Source: Bacteroides intestinalis | GTDB lineage: Bacteria; Bacteroidota; Bacteroidia; Bacteroidales; Bacteroidaceae | Length of the DNA: 64,000 bases | Direction of reading: 5' to 3' | Assembly: GCF_902364365.1 (NCBI RefSeq) | Contig: NZ_CABJDN010000006.1 | Span: 1 to 64,000 of the forward strand | In this document: positions 50,872 to 61,219 of the stretch, piece after piece | Position numbering within the stretch: position 1 is the stretch's first letter | Layout of the letters: each line of letters starts with the position of its first letter | Translations under genes and position numbers: made by a program | The notes under the pieces: generated by a model | Database searches by the model: none | What the model was told of the DNA's origin: nothing | What the model saw: only the letters and a program-made list of their open reading frames with translations

Positions 50872-51753
50872 TTATTGATATATTGCTTTCTTGCCAGCCA
50901 GCAATGTATTCTTCATCAAAGAAACGATAGTCATCGGTCCTACACCGCCAGGCACAGGAGTGATAAATGAACATTTCGGAGCAACCTCATCAAACTTGAC
51001 ATCTCCAGTAAGTTTGAAGCCTGATTTTTTTGTAGCATCCGGCACACGTGTAGTACCTACGTCGATAACCACGGCGCCTTCTTTTACCATTTCAGCTTTC
51101 ACAAAGTTGGGTTGCCCCAATGCGGCGATGATGATATCGGCTTCCTGGCACTCTTTTACAAGATCTCTACTACGGCTGTGGCATACGGTTACAGTGGCGT
51201 CTCCCGGGTAGGCTTTCTGCATCATTAGTGCAGCCATTGGTTTACCGACGATATTACTACGCCCCAATACTACACACTTCTTACCGGAAGTTTCTATTTG
51301 ATAGCGTTTCAGTAGTTCAAGAATGCCGTTAGGAGTTGCTGATACATAGCAAGGCAATCCTATGGACATGCGACCTACATTGATGGGATGAAATCCGTCT
51401 ACATCTTTACGATAATCGATAGTTTCAATCACTTTCTGCTCGGAGATATGCTTGGGTAATGGGAGCTGTACAATAAATCCGTCAACATCTACATCTTCAT
51501 TTAATTCACGTACTTTAGCAAGGAGCTCTTCTTCCGTAACATCCGCTTCATAACGGATGAGGCTGGATTTGAATCCACAAACTTCGCATGCTTTCACTTT
51601 GGCAGCAACATACGTTTCGCTGCCACCATCGTGGCCTACAAGAATTGCGGCAAGGTGAGGGCGTTTACCACCTTTTGCCACTATTTCTGCTACTTCTGCA
51701 GCAATCTCCTGTTTTACTTGTTCAGAGATTGCCTTTCCATCAATTAATGTCAT
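50872..51753 (-). CDS. folD: Bifunctional methylenetetrahydrofolate dehydrogenase/cyclohydrolase (FolD)
   Basis: 293 aa, normal length. It interconverts 5,10-methylene- and 10-formyl-tetrahydrofolate with NADP in the cytoplasm. Signature blocks: [14 protein letters not shown] with catalytic Lys, [40 protein letters not shown] for the nucleotide, and [11 protein letters not shown]. Own promoter at 51812-51819. Confidence 0.97.
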   Translation of the reverse strand: MTLIDGKAISEQVKQEIAAEVAEIVAKGGKRPHLAAILVGHDGGSETYVAAKVKACEVCGFKSSLIRYEADVTEEELLAKVRELNEDVDVDGFIVQLPLPKHISEQKVIETIDYRKDVDGFHPINVGRMSIGLPCYVSATPNGILELLKRYQIETSGKKCVVLGRSNIVGKPMAALMMQKAYPGDATVTVCHSRSRDLVKECQEADIIIAALGQPNFVKAEMVKEGAVVIDVGTTRVPDATKKSGFKLTGDVKFDEVAPKCSFITPVPGGVGPMTIVSLMKNTLLAGKKAIYQ

Positions 51754-51811
51754 ATAAATATTTTTGTTTTGATTATAATTTATCTTGCATTGGAGTTCTA
51801 AAAGAGTATCG

Positions 51812-51819
51812 CAAATATA
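51812..51819 (-). promoter_or_regulatory. -7 box of folD
   Basis: TATATTTG on the minus strand, 58 bp before the ATG. Confidence 0.55.
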
Positions 51820-51907
51820 GAGTAAATAACCGAATATAACAACAATCCCGCTGACTTCATTTAAAATATGAAATTAGCGGGATTGGTATGCTTGCAGTTT
51901 ATCTTTA

Positions 51908-53227
51908 TTATTTCATCTTCGGCATCATTTTGCCCATCTTGCTACCCGTTACCATCTTCATCATCTTGCGGGTTTGGTCAAATTGCTTCAACAGGCGGTT
52001 TACTTCCTGAATATTCGTACCACTACCTTTGGCAATACGTTGACGACGCGAACCGTTCAGGATGGCCGGATTACTGCGCTCTGCCGGAGTCATCGAATAG
52101 ATGATGGCCTCAATGCTCTTAAACGCATTATCGTCAATATCAATATCCTTGATAGCTTTACCTACACCCGGTATCATGGAAGCCAGATCTTTCAGGTTAC
52201 CCATCTTTTTGATTTGTGCAATCTGGCTTAGGAAGTCGTTGAAGTCGAACTGATTCTTGGCAATCTTCTTTTGCAGGCGTTTTGCTTCTTCTTCATCGTA
52301 CTGCTCCTGGGCACGTTCCACCAATGAAACGATGTCACCCATACCAAGAATACGATCTGACATACGTGAGGGATGGAACTGATCGATAGCATCCAACTTT
52401 TCACCTGTACCCACAAACTTAATCGGCTTGTTCACCACCGAACGGATAGAAAGAGCTGCACCACCGCGGGTATCACCATCTAATTTTGTCAGTACCACAC
52501 CATTAAAGTCAAGACGTTCATTAAATTCTTTGGCCGTATTAACAGCATCCTGACCAGTCATGGAGTCTACTACGAACAGGATTTCGTTCGGATTGATTGC
52601 TTTTTTAATAGCGGCAATCTCGTTCATCATCTCTTCGTCTACTGCCAGACGTCCGGCTGTATCGACAATGACTACATCATATCCTTTCGCTTTAGCTTCT
52701 TGAATGGCGTTTTCGGCAATCTTCACCGGATTCTTGCTGTCCGGTTCAGAGTACATTGGAACTCCAATTTGCTCTGCTAATACGCGCAACTGTTCGATAG
52801 CGGCAGGGCGGTATACGTCACAAGCCACCAACAACGGTTTCTTGTTCTTTTTTGTTTTCAGCATTCGTGCCAGCTTACCGGAGAAAGTTGTCTTACCGGA
52901 ACCTTGCAGACCAGACATTAAAATAACAGCCGGTTTTCCTTCCAGGTCAATTTCTGCAGTCTCGCCACCCATCAACTGGGTCAGCTCATCGTGCACGATC
53001 TTCACCATTAATTGGCTGGGTTTTACGGCTGTCAACACGTTTTGTCCCAATGCCTTTTCCTTAACCGTATCTGTAAAAGTTTTGGCTACTTTGTAGTTAA
53101 CGTCGGCATCTAACAGTGCTTTGCGTACATCTTTCAGGGTTTCCGCAACATTGATTTCGGTGATTTTTCCTTCACCTTTCAGGATTTTAAACGACCTTTC
53201 CAGTCTTTCGCTTAAATTATCGAACAT
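51908..53227 (-). CDS. ffh: Signal recognition particle protein Ffh
   Basis: 439 aa. N domain, then the GTPase G domain with GLQGSGKTTFSGKLA, DVYRPAAIEQL, DTAGRLAVDE, TKLDGDTRGGAA, and a C-terminal methionine-rich M domain (MTPAERSNPAILNGSRRQRI, KMMKMVTGSKMGKMMPKMK) that binds 4.5S RNA and signal peptides. It brings ribosomes that make membrane proteins to the receptor FtsY. Confidence 0.97.
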   Translation of the reverse strand: MFDNLSERLERSFKILKGEGKITEINVAETLKDVRKALLDADVNYKVAKTFTDTVKEKALGQNVLTAVKPSQLMVKIVHDELTQLMGGETAEIDLEGKPAVILMSGLQGSGKTTFSGKLARMLKTKKNKKPLLVACDVYRPAAIEQLRVLAEQIGVPMYSEPDSKNPVKIAENAIQEAKAKGYDVVIVDTAGRLAVDEEMMNEIAAIKKAINPNEILFVVDSMTGQDAVNTAKEFNERLDFNGVVLTKLDGDTRGGAALSIRSVVNKPIKFVGTGEKLDAIDQFHPSRMSDRILGMGDIVSLVERAQEQYDEEEAKRLQKKIAKNQFDFNDFLSQIAQIKKMGNLKDLASMIPGVGKAIKDIDIDDNAFKSIEAIIYSMTPAERSNPAILNGSRRQRIAKGSGTNIQEVNRLLKQFDQTRKMMKMVTGSKMGKMMPKMK

Positions 53228-53275
53228 GATGATATAATTACTATTTATAAATTACAAATTACTCTTATTGAGGCG

Positions 53276-53283
53276 CAAAAGTA
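53276..53283 (-). promoter_or_regulatory. -7 box of ffh
   Basis: TACTTTTG on the minus strand, 48 bp before the ATG. Confidence 0.6.
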
Positions 53284-53323
53284 CAAAAAATCCCTGTATC
53301 TACCTTCTTTTGAGGCAAGAATA

Positions 53324-55288
53324 TTATTCAGTTGAGGTAGCAGGATAAGTGAAAAGAATAGTCGGTCCTTCCTTACTGTCATGGATTACCTGATAAGTAC
53401 CACCGAAGTGTTTCAGTAATAAAAGGTTGACATCGTTACGTAAAGCAGAGTCCTGATTGGCATAATTGAGGTCTGCCAATGGAGAGTTCGTGATCTTGAA
53501 GCATAATATTTCTCCATTTTTATCTAAAGTGAATTGGATATCACGTTCTTCTTTGAAAGATGGAGAGGGGCAAGTAAGAATACTGACGATGAGTTGCATC
53601 ATCCGGTTTGTATCAGTATAAACAATATACTCGTCAATGTCACTGTGGAAATGAATATGCAAGGTTGAATTCTGCATTTGTGCCATTCCTACGGAATCCT
53701 TGCAAAGTTGTACAATGTCATAGTCACTTAATTGGAACTTCATCATACCAGCCTCCAGACGGGATAGATCAAGAACATTGTTTACCAGACGCATTAGCTG
53801 TTCAGTGTTTTGCTGAATGATGTCTGCATACTCTTTACGGGTAGGCTCGTCAATTTCCACTTCGTTTGCTATGATTTGTGAGAAACCCAATACTCCGTTC
53901 AGAGGAACCCGGATGGCATGACTCATGTTAGACAAGAAACGGTTTTTCATTTCATTGGCCCGCTCTGTTTGACGTGTGGCTTTCTGGGTCTCTTTTTTTG
54001 AAATTTTCAATGCTTTTCGTATTCGGTTGATGCGGAGCATATAAGTGATACATAGCACAAGTATGATTCCAAGGCTCAGGAGAATACTGGTTTGTACACG
54101 ATTCCTGAGTTTCCCGCGTTCCCATACTAGCTGGTTAAGATGGTATATTTCTTTGATTTCTTCCAATTGCTTGGCTGATATGGCAGCAGTCAATGAATCT
54201 TGAATGTGATTAGATTTTTCGTATAGTGGTAATGCTTCTGCATATTGGCCCATTTCCAGCAGGATATCAGCTTTGCGGGATAATTGTTTGGCGTATTCCG
54301 TTAATGCCGATTTAGATTGTTGCATATATATCAGAGTAGAATCCATGTGTACTAATGCATTTTGATAATTTTTAGTGTGGTGATAGTACTTGGCATAGGC
54401 ATCATGATACATGGTTATGTAAGGGAGATAACTTTGAGGAGTTATGAAATCTTGTGCCTTCTTTATATAATATTGGGCAGAGTCGGTTTTTCCTATACCT
54501 GTATAGTAGTAGGACTGGAATACTGTTGAAAATAGATAGAGGTTGAAATAAGACTCGTACATGTCAGGGTCCCAGGCTAACATTTCCTCCATTAGCTGCT
54601 TGTTTTCATCTAAATATACTTTCAGTTTTTTATAATCATTTTGGTCATTGCTGAACATAATCAGTTGGCCCAAAACATTGACTTGCGTACTGCTTGTCTT
54701 TTGCTCGGAAGCATATTGATAGGCCTTGCGTAGCGCTTCTCCTTCTTCTTTCTTGCGATTGGTTTCATGATAGGCACTTGCCAGACATGAATATGCAGCT
54801 ATGCATCCATCTACATTATCCAGTTCTTCTGCTATCTTGAGCATTTCCAATGCTTCATTGATGGCATATTCATACTTTTCGCTATAAATATAGGTATATA
54901 TAAGCAGTTTTTGTGCGTTGAAGTACAAACGGTAGTATTTCATGCGTTCAGCAATGGGTTTTACATAATCAACCAATTTACTGACGCTGTCTATTTTTTC
55001 TTTATTATAGTAATATAGAATTTTAAAATAGGTACTGCTACAGATGTATTTAGCATTTTTTTGACGCTGCGCTTCGTTGAACATTTCTTCTGCATATTCT
55101 ATATAATGCGGAGAATTCTGCTCCGTAAGCACAAGCTTTTCGAGTAATTTTAGTCTGGTCGTGTCATGTGGAAGTGTTTGCAACTCTGTTATAAGACTAT
55201 CGGTAACAGATGATCGTTTGATTGGTCTGTTTGCAAATGTGAAAAAGATTTGAAGTAAAAGGACTACTATAAATAAGAGACGTTTCAT
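53324..55288 (-). CDS. TPR histidine kinase-like protein with a degenerate ATPase domain
   Basis: 654 aa. Signal-like N-terminus, about 370 residues of TPR helices, a transmembrane helix (about 395-415, TSILLSLGIILVLCITYML), and a kinase part. The H-box is present (LSNMSHAIRVPLNGVLGFSQ), but the ATP-binding domain has lost its boxes: the N-box region reads LIVSILTCPSPSF, and neither DxGxGI nor GxGLGL is seen (LLLLKHFGGTYQV). It may be a partner or phosphotransfer dimer for the intact kinase encoded just upstream, with which it overlaps by 4 bp. Confidence 0.85.
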   Translation of the reverse strand: MKRLLFIVVLLLQIFFTFANRPIKRSSVTDSLITELQTLPHDTTRLKLLEKLVLTEQNSPHYIEYAEEMFNEAQRQKNAKYICSSTYFKILYYYNKEKIDSVSKLVDYVKPIAERMKYYRLYFNAQKLLIYTYIYSEKYEYAINEALEMLKIAEELDNVDGCIAAYSCLASAYHETNRKKEEGEALRKAYQYASEQKTSSTQVNVLGQLIMFSNDQNDYKKLKVYLDENKQLMEEMLAWDPDMYESYFNLYLFSTVFQSYYYTGIGKTDSAQYYIKKAQDFITPQSYLPYITMYHDAYAKYYHHTKNYQNALVHMDSTLIYMQQSKSALTEYAKQLSRKADILLEMGQYAEALPLYEKSNHIQDSLTAAISAKQLEEIKEIYHLNQLVWERGKLRNRVQTSILLSLGIILVLCITYMLRINRIRKALKISKKETQKATRQTERANEMKNRFLSNMSHAIRVPLNGVLGFSQIIANEVEIDEPTRKEYADIIQQNTEQLMRLVNNVLDLSRLEAGMMKFQLSDYDIVQLCKDSVGMAQMQNSTLHIHFHSDIDEYIVYTDTNRMMQLIVSILTCPSPSFKEERDIQFTLDKNGEILCFKITNSPLADLNYANQDSALRNDVNLLLLKHFGGTYQVIHDSKEGPTILFTYPATSTE

Positions 55289-57132
55289 TCTGATACCTCC
55301 TTTCTGCCAGTTGAGGCAATAGGATGGGTAAACAGGAAACGGGAACCATTCTTGTATTCGGGGTCAATCCATATTTTTCCACCGAAACGTTCCACAATCA
55401 GTTGGCAAATGGAAAGTCCCAATCCACTACCTTGCGCATTTTCATTCAGCTTTTCGAAACGATTGAATATTGTACCCTGTTTTTCCGGGGCTATGCCACA
55501 ACCTGTATCTGATACGGCAAACAGAGCAACTTCTTCTGACTGTTTTTCTAATGAAAGAGTAATACTTCCTTCTGTGGTAAATTTAGTGGCATTAATCAGT
55601 AAGTTGATTAGTAATTGTTGAAGACGTGCTTCATCTGTATAGATTTCCAAGTTCTCTAAAGAAGTTTGGAACAGTACAGAAGCGGATGTTTGTTTTATCT
55701 TTTCTACCGTATCCACTACATTCCGGCATATAGCTACAGCATTATTGTTAGCGAAAAGAAATTGCATTTTGCCGATTTCCAGACTAGAAAGATCTACGAC
55801 ATCATCAATGAGTTTCAACAGTAAATCTGAATTCTGCTGAATGATTTCATTGCATTGTTGCCGGGTACTGATATCAATATTAGCATCCGTCAGGATAGCA
55901 GAGAAGCCGGATAAAGCATTTAGAGGCGTGCGTATTTCATGACTCATATTCGACAGAAAAACGCTCTTGGTGCGGATGGAATTTTCTGCAATTTGCCGTG
56001 CTTTTTCCAGTTTTAGCCTGGATGCTATCAGTCGTTTATTGATCTTACGGATGTAGAGTACCGATGCAATGGATATGCTTAAAATAAGGATACACCCCAT
56101 GATAGAATAAAACAATAATCGGTTACGTTCATTTTGATTATCCATTTCAAGTCGGTCTACCTGATATATGGTTCGCAACAGATTAATTTGCGAGGAGTAG
56201 TTACGCGCATTGATAGAATCTCGTGCGGCATTGATATCCTGAAATATCTCGCATGCTTCTTTGGCTCTTCCACGTTTGATATACAGCCGTGCCAATGAAT
56301 TCTTCATCTTCAGATATCTGTTGTAGACATTGGCGCTACTGGTGCTAATGGTCAGTTCATTATATAATTTTATGGCTTGTTCGTCATCTTCGATTTGCTT
56401 GGCATATTCGGCTTGGATGTATTTCAAAATAGAACTGTGAAAAAAGAATGGATAATATTCATACCATTCTTCTGCCTCCTGAATGTATTCCCGAGCCTGT
56501 TCCAGATTATTTGCGTGGAGATAATAATAGGCTTGAAAGATATTTTCTATGAAGCGGCTATGTCTATAGTCTTTTACTTGCTCCATCTGCTCCAAATAGT
56601 CTTTAGCTTCGTTTAATCGTCCTGATCTGATGAGTGTGGGGATTAATTGGATGAGTACTTTTTCTTGTAATTTTTCGGAATCTGCAATTTTATATAGCTT
56701 TTGTATGGCTATCTCATATTCCTCAATAGCTTCATTATTCATATTGGCATTGAGATAAGTATCACCAATGGCATAGTGTGATATGGCTATTCCTATGTCA
56801 TATTTCATTAAGGTAGCTTGCTGTAGCATGGCATTTGCTTTTTCCAATGCTTCATTGACATGTCCATCAGATACAAGTGCATAGGCAGCCATTTGCTGCA
56901 TGAGGAACATGTGTTTATAGTCCTTCTTGTTACGAAATGCGTCAACAAGCTCGTCTTCCCACTGGGTGATATCATGCAATCTGACTTCTTGAGAATAGGC
57001 CAGATTATTATCCATCAAGTACTCCATTAGGTGTGTACGCTCATTTACCAAATCCATATTTTTCGATTGGATGTAGTAAGCACTGTAAAATAGCATCAAC
57101 AAAAATAGTATGATCGTTTTACTGAGCCTCAC
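55285..57132 (-). CDS. TPR histidine kinase
   Basis: 615 aa. Signal peptide-like start (IILFLLMLFYSAYYI), periplasmic TPR region (about 50-320), a transmembrane helix (about 340-360) and a full kinase core: LSNMSHEIRTPLNALSGFSA, LLINLLINATKFT, VSDTGCGIAPEKQ, GSGLGLSICQLI. No receiver domain. It is the first gene of a pair with the degenerate kinase. The cognate response regulator is not adjacent. Confidence 0.9.
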   Translation of the reverse strand: MRLSKTIILFLLMLFYSAYYIQSKNMDLVNERTHLMEYLMDNNLAYSQEVRLHDITQWEDELVDAFRNKKDYKHMFLMQQMAAYALVSDGHVNEALEKANAMLQQATLMKYDIGIAISHYAIGDTYLNANMNNEAIEEYEIAIQKLYKIADSEKLQEKVLIQLIPTLIRSGRLNEAKDYLEQMEQVKDYRHSRFIENIFQAYYYLHANNLEQAREYIQEAEEWYEYYPFFFHSSILKYIQAEYAKQIEDDEQAIKLYNELTISTSSANVYNRYLKMKNSLARLYIKRGRAKEACEIFQDINAARDSINARNYSSQINLLRTIYQVDRLEMDNQNERNRLLFYSIMGCILILSISIASVLYIRKINKRLIASRLKLEKARQIAENSIRTKSVFLSNMSHEIRTPLNALSGFSAILTDANIDISTRQQCNEIIQQNSDLLLKLIDDVVDLSSLEIGKMQFLFANNNAVAICRNVVDTVEKIKQTSASVLFQTSLENLEIYTDEARLQQLLINLLINATKFTTEGSITLSLEKQSEEVALFAVSDTGCGIAPEKQGTIFNRFEKLNENAQGSGLGLSICQLIVERFGGKIWIDPEYKNGSRFLFTHPIASTGRKEVSE

Positions 57133-57176
57133 CTGATTAATTAAATGTTTATATAATGAAATCTGATTATTTGCGA

Positions 57177-57184
57177 CAAAAATA
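57177..57184 (-). promoter_or_regulatory. -7 box of the kinase pair
   Basis: TATTTTTG on the minus strand, 44 bp before the ATG at 57132. It sits against the rho terminator. Confidence 0.55.
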
Positions 57185-57189
57185 AATAA

Positions 57190-57228
57190 AAAGGGCGAGA
57201 TATCCGAAAATGTCTCGCCCTTTTTGTA
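57190..57228 (-). terminator. Terminator after rho
   Basis: AAAGGGCGAGA (57190-57200) pairs with TCTCGCCCTTT (57213-57223). On the minus strand it is followed by TTTTTATTTATT. Strong. Confidence 0.85.
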
Positions 57229-57274
57229 TATATAATCCTATTTATTGTTGATTTTGTCTTTTTTAGCTGTAGTT

Positions 57275-59329
57275 TTAGCTATTCATGCTCATTAGGAACT
57301 CGTCATTATCTTTGGTTTTTTCCATGCGGTCTTTCACAAAGTCCATAGCTTCAATCGGATTCATGTCAGCCAGATATTTGCGGAGTATCCACATACGATC
57401 CAACGTTTGCTTGTCTTGCAGCAAGTCGTCACGACGGGTGCTGGAAGCAACAATGTTGACAGCTGGGAAGATACGTTTGTTAGACAGATTGCGGTCGAGC
57501 TGCAATTCCATATTACCTGTACCCTTGAATTCTTCGAAGATAACTTCATCCATCTTGGAACCTGTATCAATCAAGGCAGTAGCAAGAATAGTGAGTGAAC
57601 CACCGTTTTCAATATTACGGGCAGCTCCGAAGAAACGTTTGGGCTTATGAAGTGCATTGGCGTCCACACCACCGGAAAGTACTTTACCGGAAGCCGGAGA
57701 TACTGTATTGTAAGCACGTGCCAAACGTGTAATTGAATCCAAGAAGATCACTACATCATGACCGCATTCTACCAGTCTTTTGGCTTTTTCCAGCACAATA
57801 CCGGCGATTTTCACGTGGCGTTCGGCAGGTTCGTCAAAAGTGGAAGCAATGACTTCAGCATTTACAGTGCGTGCCATGTCGGTTACTTCTTCCGGGCGTT
57901 CATCGATAAGTAACATAATCATGTAGACTTCCGGATGATTTGCTGCGATAGCATTGGCTATATCTTTCATCAAGATGGTCTTACCGGTTTTAGGCTGTGC
58001 CACGATCAATGCACGCTGGCCTTTACCGATAGGAGCAAAGAGGTCTACTACGCGAGCAGACATAGAGTCTGAATAGCCACCTTTGCATAATCTGAATTTT
58101 TCGTCGGGGAATAATGGCGTGAGATGCTCAAATGGTACGCGGTCACGTACGAAGGCCGGGTCACGCCCATTGATTTTTTCCACTTTTACTAATGGAAAAT
58201 ATTTCTCACCTTCTTTGGGAGGACGGATTACACCTTCTACGACATCACCGGTTTTCAGGCCAAACAGTTTAATTTGAGATTGCGATACGTAAATATCATC
58301 CGGTGAAGAAAGGTAATTATAGTCGGAAGAACGAAGGAATCCGTAACCATCCTGCATGATTTCTAATACACCTGTACCGGTCAGGATATCATCGAATTCG
58401 TATACTTTTTCACGTTCAACCACAAGTCTGCGTTCGGGGGCGGGAGAATAATTCTCATTGTTAGCACTCTGTTGTGCAGGACGCTGCTGTTGTACGGGAC
58501 GTGGGTTGTTATTCCGATTATTATTATTGTAAGGAGCATTATTACTGTTGTCCCGGGGGCGAAGGCGCGGACGTTGATTGGCAGGAACAGATTCAACTAC
58601 AGGAACTGCGGGTGTTTCAGCTTTAGTTGCTTCAAATTTGCCGAGAAGTTCGGAAGGAAGTTCCACTTTTTCGGTCGGAAGGTCTTCGATAGGGATGAAG
58701 TCATCTTCGGGTTCTGACAAGATAGGACTGTCTTCCACTACGACTTTCTTGCTAACCTTAGGCGCTTCTGTTTCAAAATTCAATTCCGGTTCAGTTTTCT
58801 TAGGTTCTTCCTTTTTTGCAACAGGTACAGGTGCGGGTATGGGAGCTTTTTCTTCTACCTTAGTTTTACGCGGACGTCCCGGTTTGCGCTTTGTAGAGTT
58901 AGGTGTTTCAGCTTTTTCAGGAGCTGCTGTAGTTGCTACAGCTACTTCTTTTTCCGCTACCGGTGCTTTAGGAGCCTCTGCTACCGGTGTTTTTACTACT
59001 TCTGCTACCGGTTGTACTTTAGCGGCTGCTGCTGAAGCTTCAGCTTTTGCCTTAGTGAGGTCGCCATTTTTGTTGGCGGTGAAGACTTTGTCAGTACTCT
59101 CTTTTTTTACGGTCACGCGGGTACGTTTCTGTTGTCTGTCCACTTTACGCTCTTCTTTCAGCTTTTCAGCAGCAACCTTTTTGGTAGCACCTGCGATGGC
59201 TTGTTCATCAAGTATCTTGTAAACAAGTTCTTCTTTTTTTAGTGAGTCTGTCTTTTTAATACCCAGTTCTTGGGCAATAGATTGAAGTTCCGACAAATTT
59301 TTGTCGTTCAATTGAATGATATTATACAT
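57275..59329 (-). CDS. rho: Transcription termination factor Rho
   Basis: 684 aa, against ~420 for E. coli Rho. An N-terminal helical Rho domain ([19 protein letters not shown]) is followed by ~230 residues of low-complexity sequence, Lys/Glu/Ala/Pro-rich then Asn/Arg/Gln-rich ([20 protein letters not shown]). Then come the cold-shock RNA-binding domain ([21 protein letters not shown]) and the hexameric ATPase with Walker [10 protein letters not shown] and [15 protein letters not shown]. Such insertions are known in Bacteroides Rho and linked to phase separation. Confidence 0.97.
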   Translation of the reverse strand: MYNIIQLNDKNLSELQSIAQELGIKKTDSLKKEELVYKILDEQAIAGATKKVAAEKLKEERKVDRQQKRTRVTVKKESTDKVFTANKNGDLTKAKAEASAAAAKVQPVAEVVKTPVAEAPKAPVAEKEVAVATTAAPEKAETPNSTKRKPGRPRKTKVEEKAPIPAPVPVAKKEEPKKTEPELNFETEAPKVSKKVVVEDSPILSEPEDDFIPIEDLPTEKVELPSELLGKFEATKAETPAVPVVESVPANQRPRLRPRDNSNNAPYNNNNRNNNPRPVQQQRPAQQSANNENYSPAPERRLVVEREKVYEFDDILTGTGVLEIMQDGYGFLRSSDYNYLSSPDDIYVSQSQIKLFGLKTGDVVEGVIRPPKEGEKYFPLVKVEKINGRDPAFVRDRVPFEHLTPLFPDEKFRLCKGGYSDSMSARVVDLFAPIGKGQRALIVAQPKTGKTILMKDIANAIAANHPEVYMIMLLIDERPEEVTDMARTVNAEVIASTFDEPAERHVKIAGIVLEKAKRLVECGHDVVIFLDSITRLARAYNTVSPASGKVLSGGVDANALHKPKRFFGAARNIENGGSLTILATALIDTGSKMDEVIFEEFKGTGNMELQLDRNLSNKRIFPAVNIVASSTRRDDLLQDKQTLDRMWILRKYLADMNPIEAMDFVKDRMEKTKDNDEFLMSMNS

Positions 59330-59416
59330 ACAGTATATATGTGAATGGTTTAAAATTTCTTTTGTTATTGGACAGATATGTTCACACGGCTGCGGTTGTC
59401 GTCACAAGCAACGTGG

Positions 59417-59424
59417 CAAATATA
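59417..59424 (-). promoter_or_regulatory. -7 box of rho
   Basis: TATATTTG on the minus strand, 88 bp before the ATG at 59329, leaving a leader of about 80 nt that could hold Rho autoregulation; no structure was identified. Confidence 0.55.
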
Positions 59425-59580
59425 CCTTTATTTAATATAATGATTATGGGATATTTATTATTGAACCGGAAAACTGTTAGCTACCCGCACTTAGGAGTTT
59501 ACAGAATGTTTCAACGGTGCAAAGGTAATAAATATTTTTGGTTTCATAAACAATTCGTCTTTTTTTTAATTTTAAAACTT

Positions 59581-59588
59581 TATCTTTG
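59581..59588 (+). promoter_or_regulatory. -7 box of the EFR1 gene
   Basis: TATCTTTG, 32 bp before the ATG at 59620. It excludes the long upstream in-frame extension to 59341. Confidence 0.65.
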
Positions 59589-59619
59589 CTTGATAAACCA
59601 AGAAAAAGCGCATATATTT

Positions 59620-60450
59620 ATGGATATAAACGAAGTTCATTTCATCTATTTTTCGCCTACTCGTACTTCTAAACAAGTTGGCGAGGCAATTGTTCGCGGA
59701 ACAGGACTAACAAATGTTGCTACTACGAATTTAACACTACATGCTGCAGAAGTAGATATTCCGGAGAATACACTGACTGTTATTGCTGTGCCGGTGTATG
59801 GCGGCAAGGTAGCTCCTTTGGCTATGGAGCGTTTGCAGGGTATTCATGCATCGGGAGCTCCGGTTGTGCTGGTAGTGGTTTATGGTAACCGCGCGTATGA
59901 AAAGGCTTTGATAGAGTTGGATGAATTTGCTTCTGCCCAGGGTTTCAAGGTCATTGCCGGAGCTACTTTTGTGGGAGAACATTCGTATAGTACGGAACAA
60001 CATCCGATTGCCCCAGGACGTCCGGATGCAAATGATTTGCAATATGCGGAGGAATTTGGTGCGAAGATACGGACGAAAATAAATGCCGCCACTGACATGG
60101 AACACTTGTATCCGGTGGATGTGAATCGTATTCAGCGCCCGCGTCAGCCTTTTCTGCCGTTGTTCAAGTTTCTGCGCCGGGTGATAAAGTTGCGTAAAAG
60201 TGGTGTTTCTTTGCCGCGTGTACCGGAAGTGAATGTGGAACTTTGCACGCATTGTGGTGTTTGCGCTGTACATTGTCCTTCGGGAGCTATATTGAAAGGT
60301 GACGAATGCAATACGATTGCCGAAAAGTGCATAAAGTGTTGCGCATGCGTCAAAGGATGTTCGTTTAAGGCGCGTACGTATGATACTCCGTTTGCTTCAC
60401 TGCTTTCAGACTGCTTTGTGCGGCAGAAAGAGGGCCGGATTATTTTATAG
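59620..60450 (+). CDS. EFR1-family flavodoxin-ferredoxin protein
   Basis: 276 aa. The N-terminal flavodoxin-like domain begins IYFSPTRTSKQV (FMN loop) and includes AVPVYGGKVAPLA and VVVYGNRAYEKAL. The C-terminal part carries two 4Fe-4S motifs, CTHCGVCAVHCPSG and CIKCCACVKGC. Cytoplasmic electron-transfer protein; partner unknown. Monocistronic. Confidence 0.92.
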   Translation: MDINEVHFIYFSPTRTSKQVGEAIVRGTGLTNVATTNLTLHAAEVDIPENTLTVIAVPVYGGKVAPLAMERLQGIHASGAPVVLVVVYGNRAYEKALIELDEFASAQGFKVIAGATFVGEHSYSTEQHPIAPGRPDANDLQYAEEFGAKIRTKINAATDMEHLYPVDVNRIQRPRQPFLPLFKFLRRVIKLRKSGVSLPRVPEVNVELCTHCGVCAVHCPSGAILKGDECNTIAEKCIKCCACVKGCSFKARTYDTPFASLLSDCFVRQKEGRIIL

Positions 60451-60482
60451 TTAAATCCTACATGCAATAAACTCCTTTCATT

Positions 60483-60500
60483 CAGAATTTCTACAGAATT
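60483..60500 (+). promoter_or_regulatory. Two CAGAATT boxes 11 bp apart
   Basis: CAGAATT at 60483 and 60494, ending 6 bp before the -7 box at 60507-60514 of the response regulator gene. The 11-bp step suits an OmpR-type regulator and suggests autoregulation. Confidence 0.45.
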
Positions 60501-60506
60501 CTCCGA

Positions 60507-60514
60507 TACATTTG
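60507..60514 (+). promoter_or_regulatory. -7 box of the second two-component operon
   Basis: TACATTTG, 25 bp before the ATG at 60539. It overlaps the in-frame ATG at 60512 and so rules it out. Confidence 0.65.
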
Positions 60515-60538
60515 TGTCTGTATTTAAAATTAGGAACT

Positions 60539-61219
60539 ATGAAATTATTGATAGTAGAGGATGAACGTGAATTGTCCGACAGCATTGTGAGCTTTCTGTG
60601 TCGGGAAGATTATTTGTGCGAACAAGCCTTTTCCTTTGCTGAGGCTGCCATGAAGGTAGAACTCTACGAATATGACTGTATCTTGCTGGATTTAATGCTT
60701 CCCGGAGGAAATGGATTGGATGTGCTGCGAAAAATAAAAAGTACATCGCCTCAGACGGGAGTCATCATTGTGTCGGCAAAGGATTCTTTGGACGATAAAG
60801 TGGCGGGACTGAAGATCGGTGCCGACGATTACTTAGCCAAGCCTTTTCATCTGCCGGAACTGAGTATGCGTATCTTTGCTTTGTTGAGGAGGAAATGTTT
60901 TACGAACAGTAATACTTTACAGAATGGTCCGATAAGTATTGATTTGCTCGGTAAGGTGGTTAGTGTCGGAACTGTCACACTCGATTTGACCAAAACTGAA
61001 TATGAACTTTTGTTATTCCTCATTGAAAACCGTCGTCGCGTTGTTTCTAAGAGCGCATTGGCCGAACATCTTAGCGGCGACATGGCGGATATGATGAATG
61101 ACTTTAGCTTCGTCTATGCCCACATCAAAAACTTAAAAGCGAAAATGGCGGATGTGGGTATGGCGGATTGCATTAAAACATATTATGGAACCGGATATAA
61201 ATGGACTATAGAGTCATGA
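60539..61219 (+). CDS. OmpR-family response regulator
   Basis: 226 aa. Receiver domain with IVEDERE acidic pocket, phosphoacceptor Asp51 (ILLDLMLPGGNGLD), Thr/Ser switch in IIVSAKD, Lys in LAKPFHL; C-terminal winged helix (LDLTKTEYELLLFLIENRRR, VYAHIKNLKAKM, TYYGTGYKW). It overlaps the kinase gene by 4 bp. The TonB-type receptor 390 bp after the kinase is a likely target. Confidence 0.93.
   Translation: MKLLIVEDERELSDSIVSFLCREDYLCEQAFSFAEAAMKVELYEYDCILLDLMLPGGNGLDVLRKIKSTSPQTGVIIVSAKDSLDDKVAGLKIGADDYLAKPFHLPELSMRIFALLRRKCFTNSNTLQNGPISIDLLGKVVSVGTVTLDLTKTEYELLLFLIENRRRVVSKSALAEHLSGDMADMMNDFSFVYAHIKNLKAKMADVGMADCIKTYYGTGYKWTIES

Noticed and set aside
58578..59222. 214-codon Ser/Ala/Gly-rich frame on the plus strand
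   Set aside because: Antisense to the low-complexity part of Rho; the bias of that segment produces the open frame.
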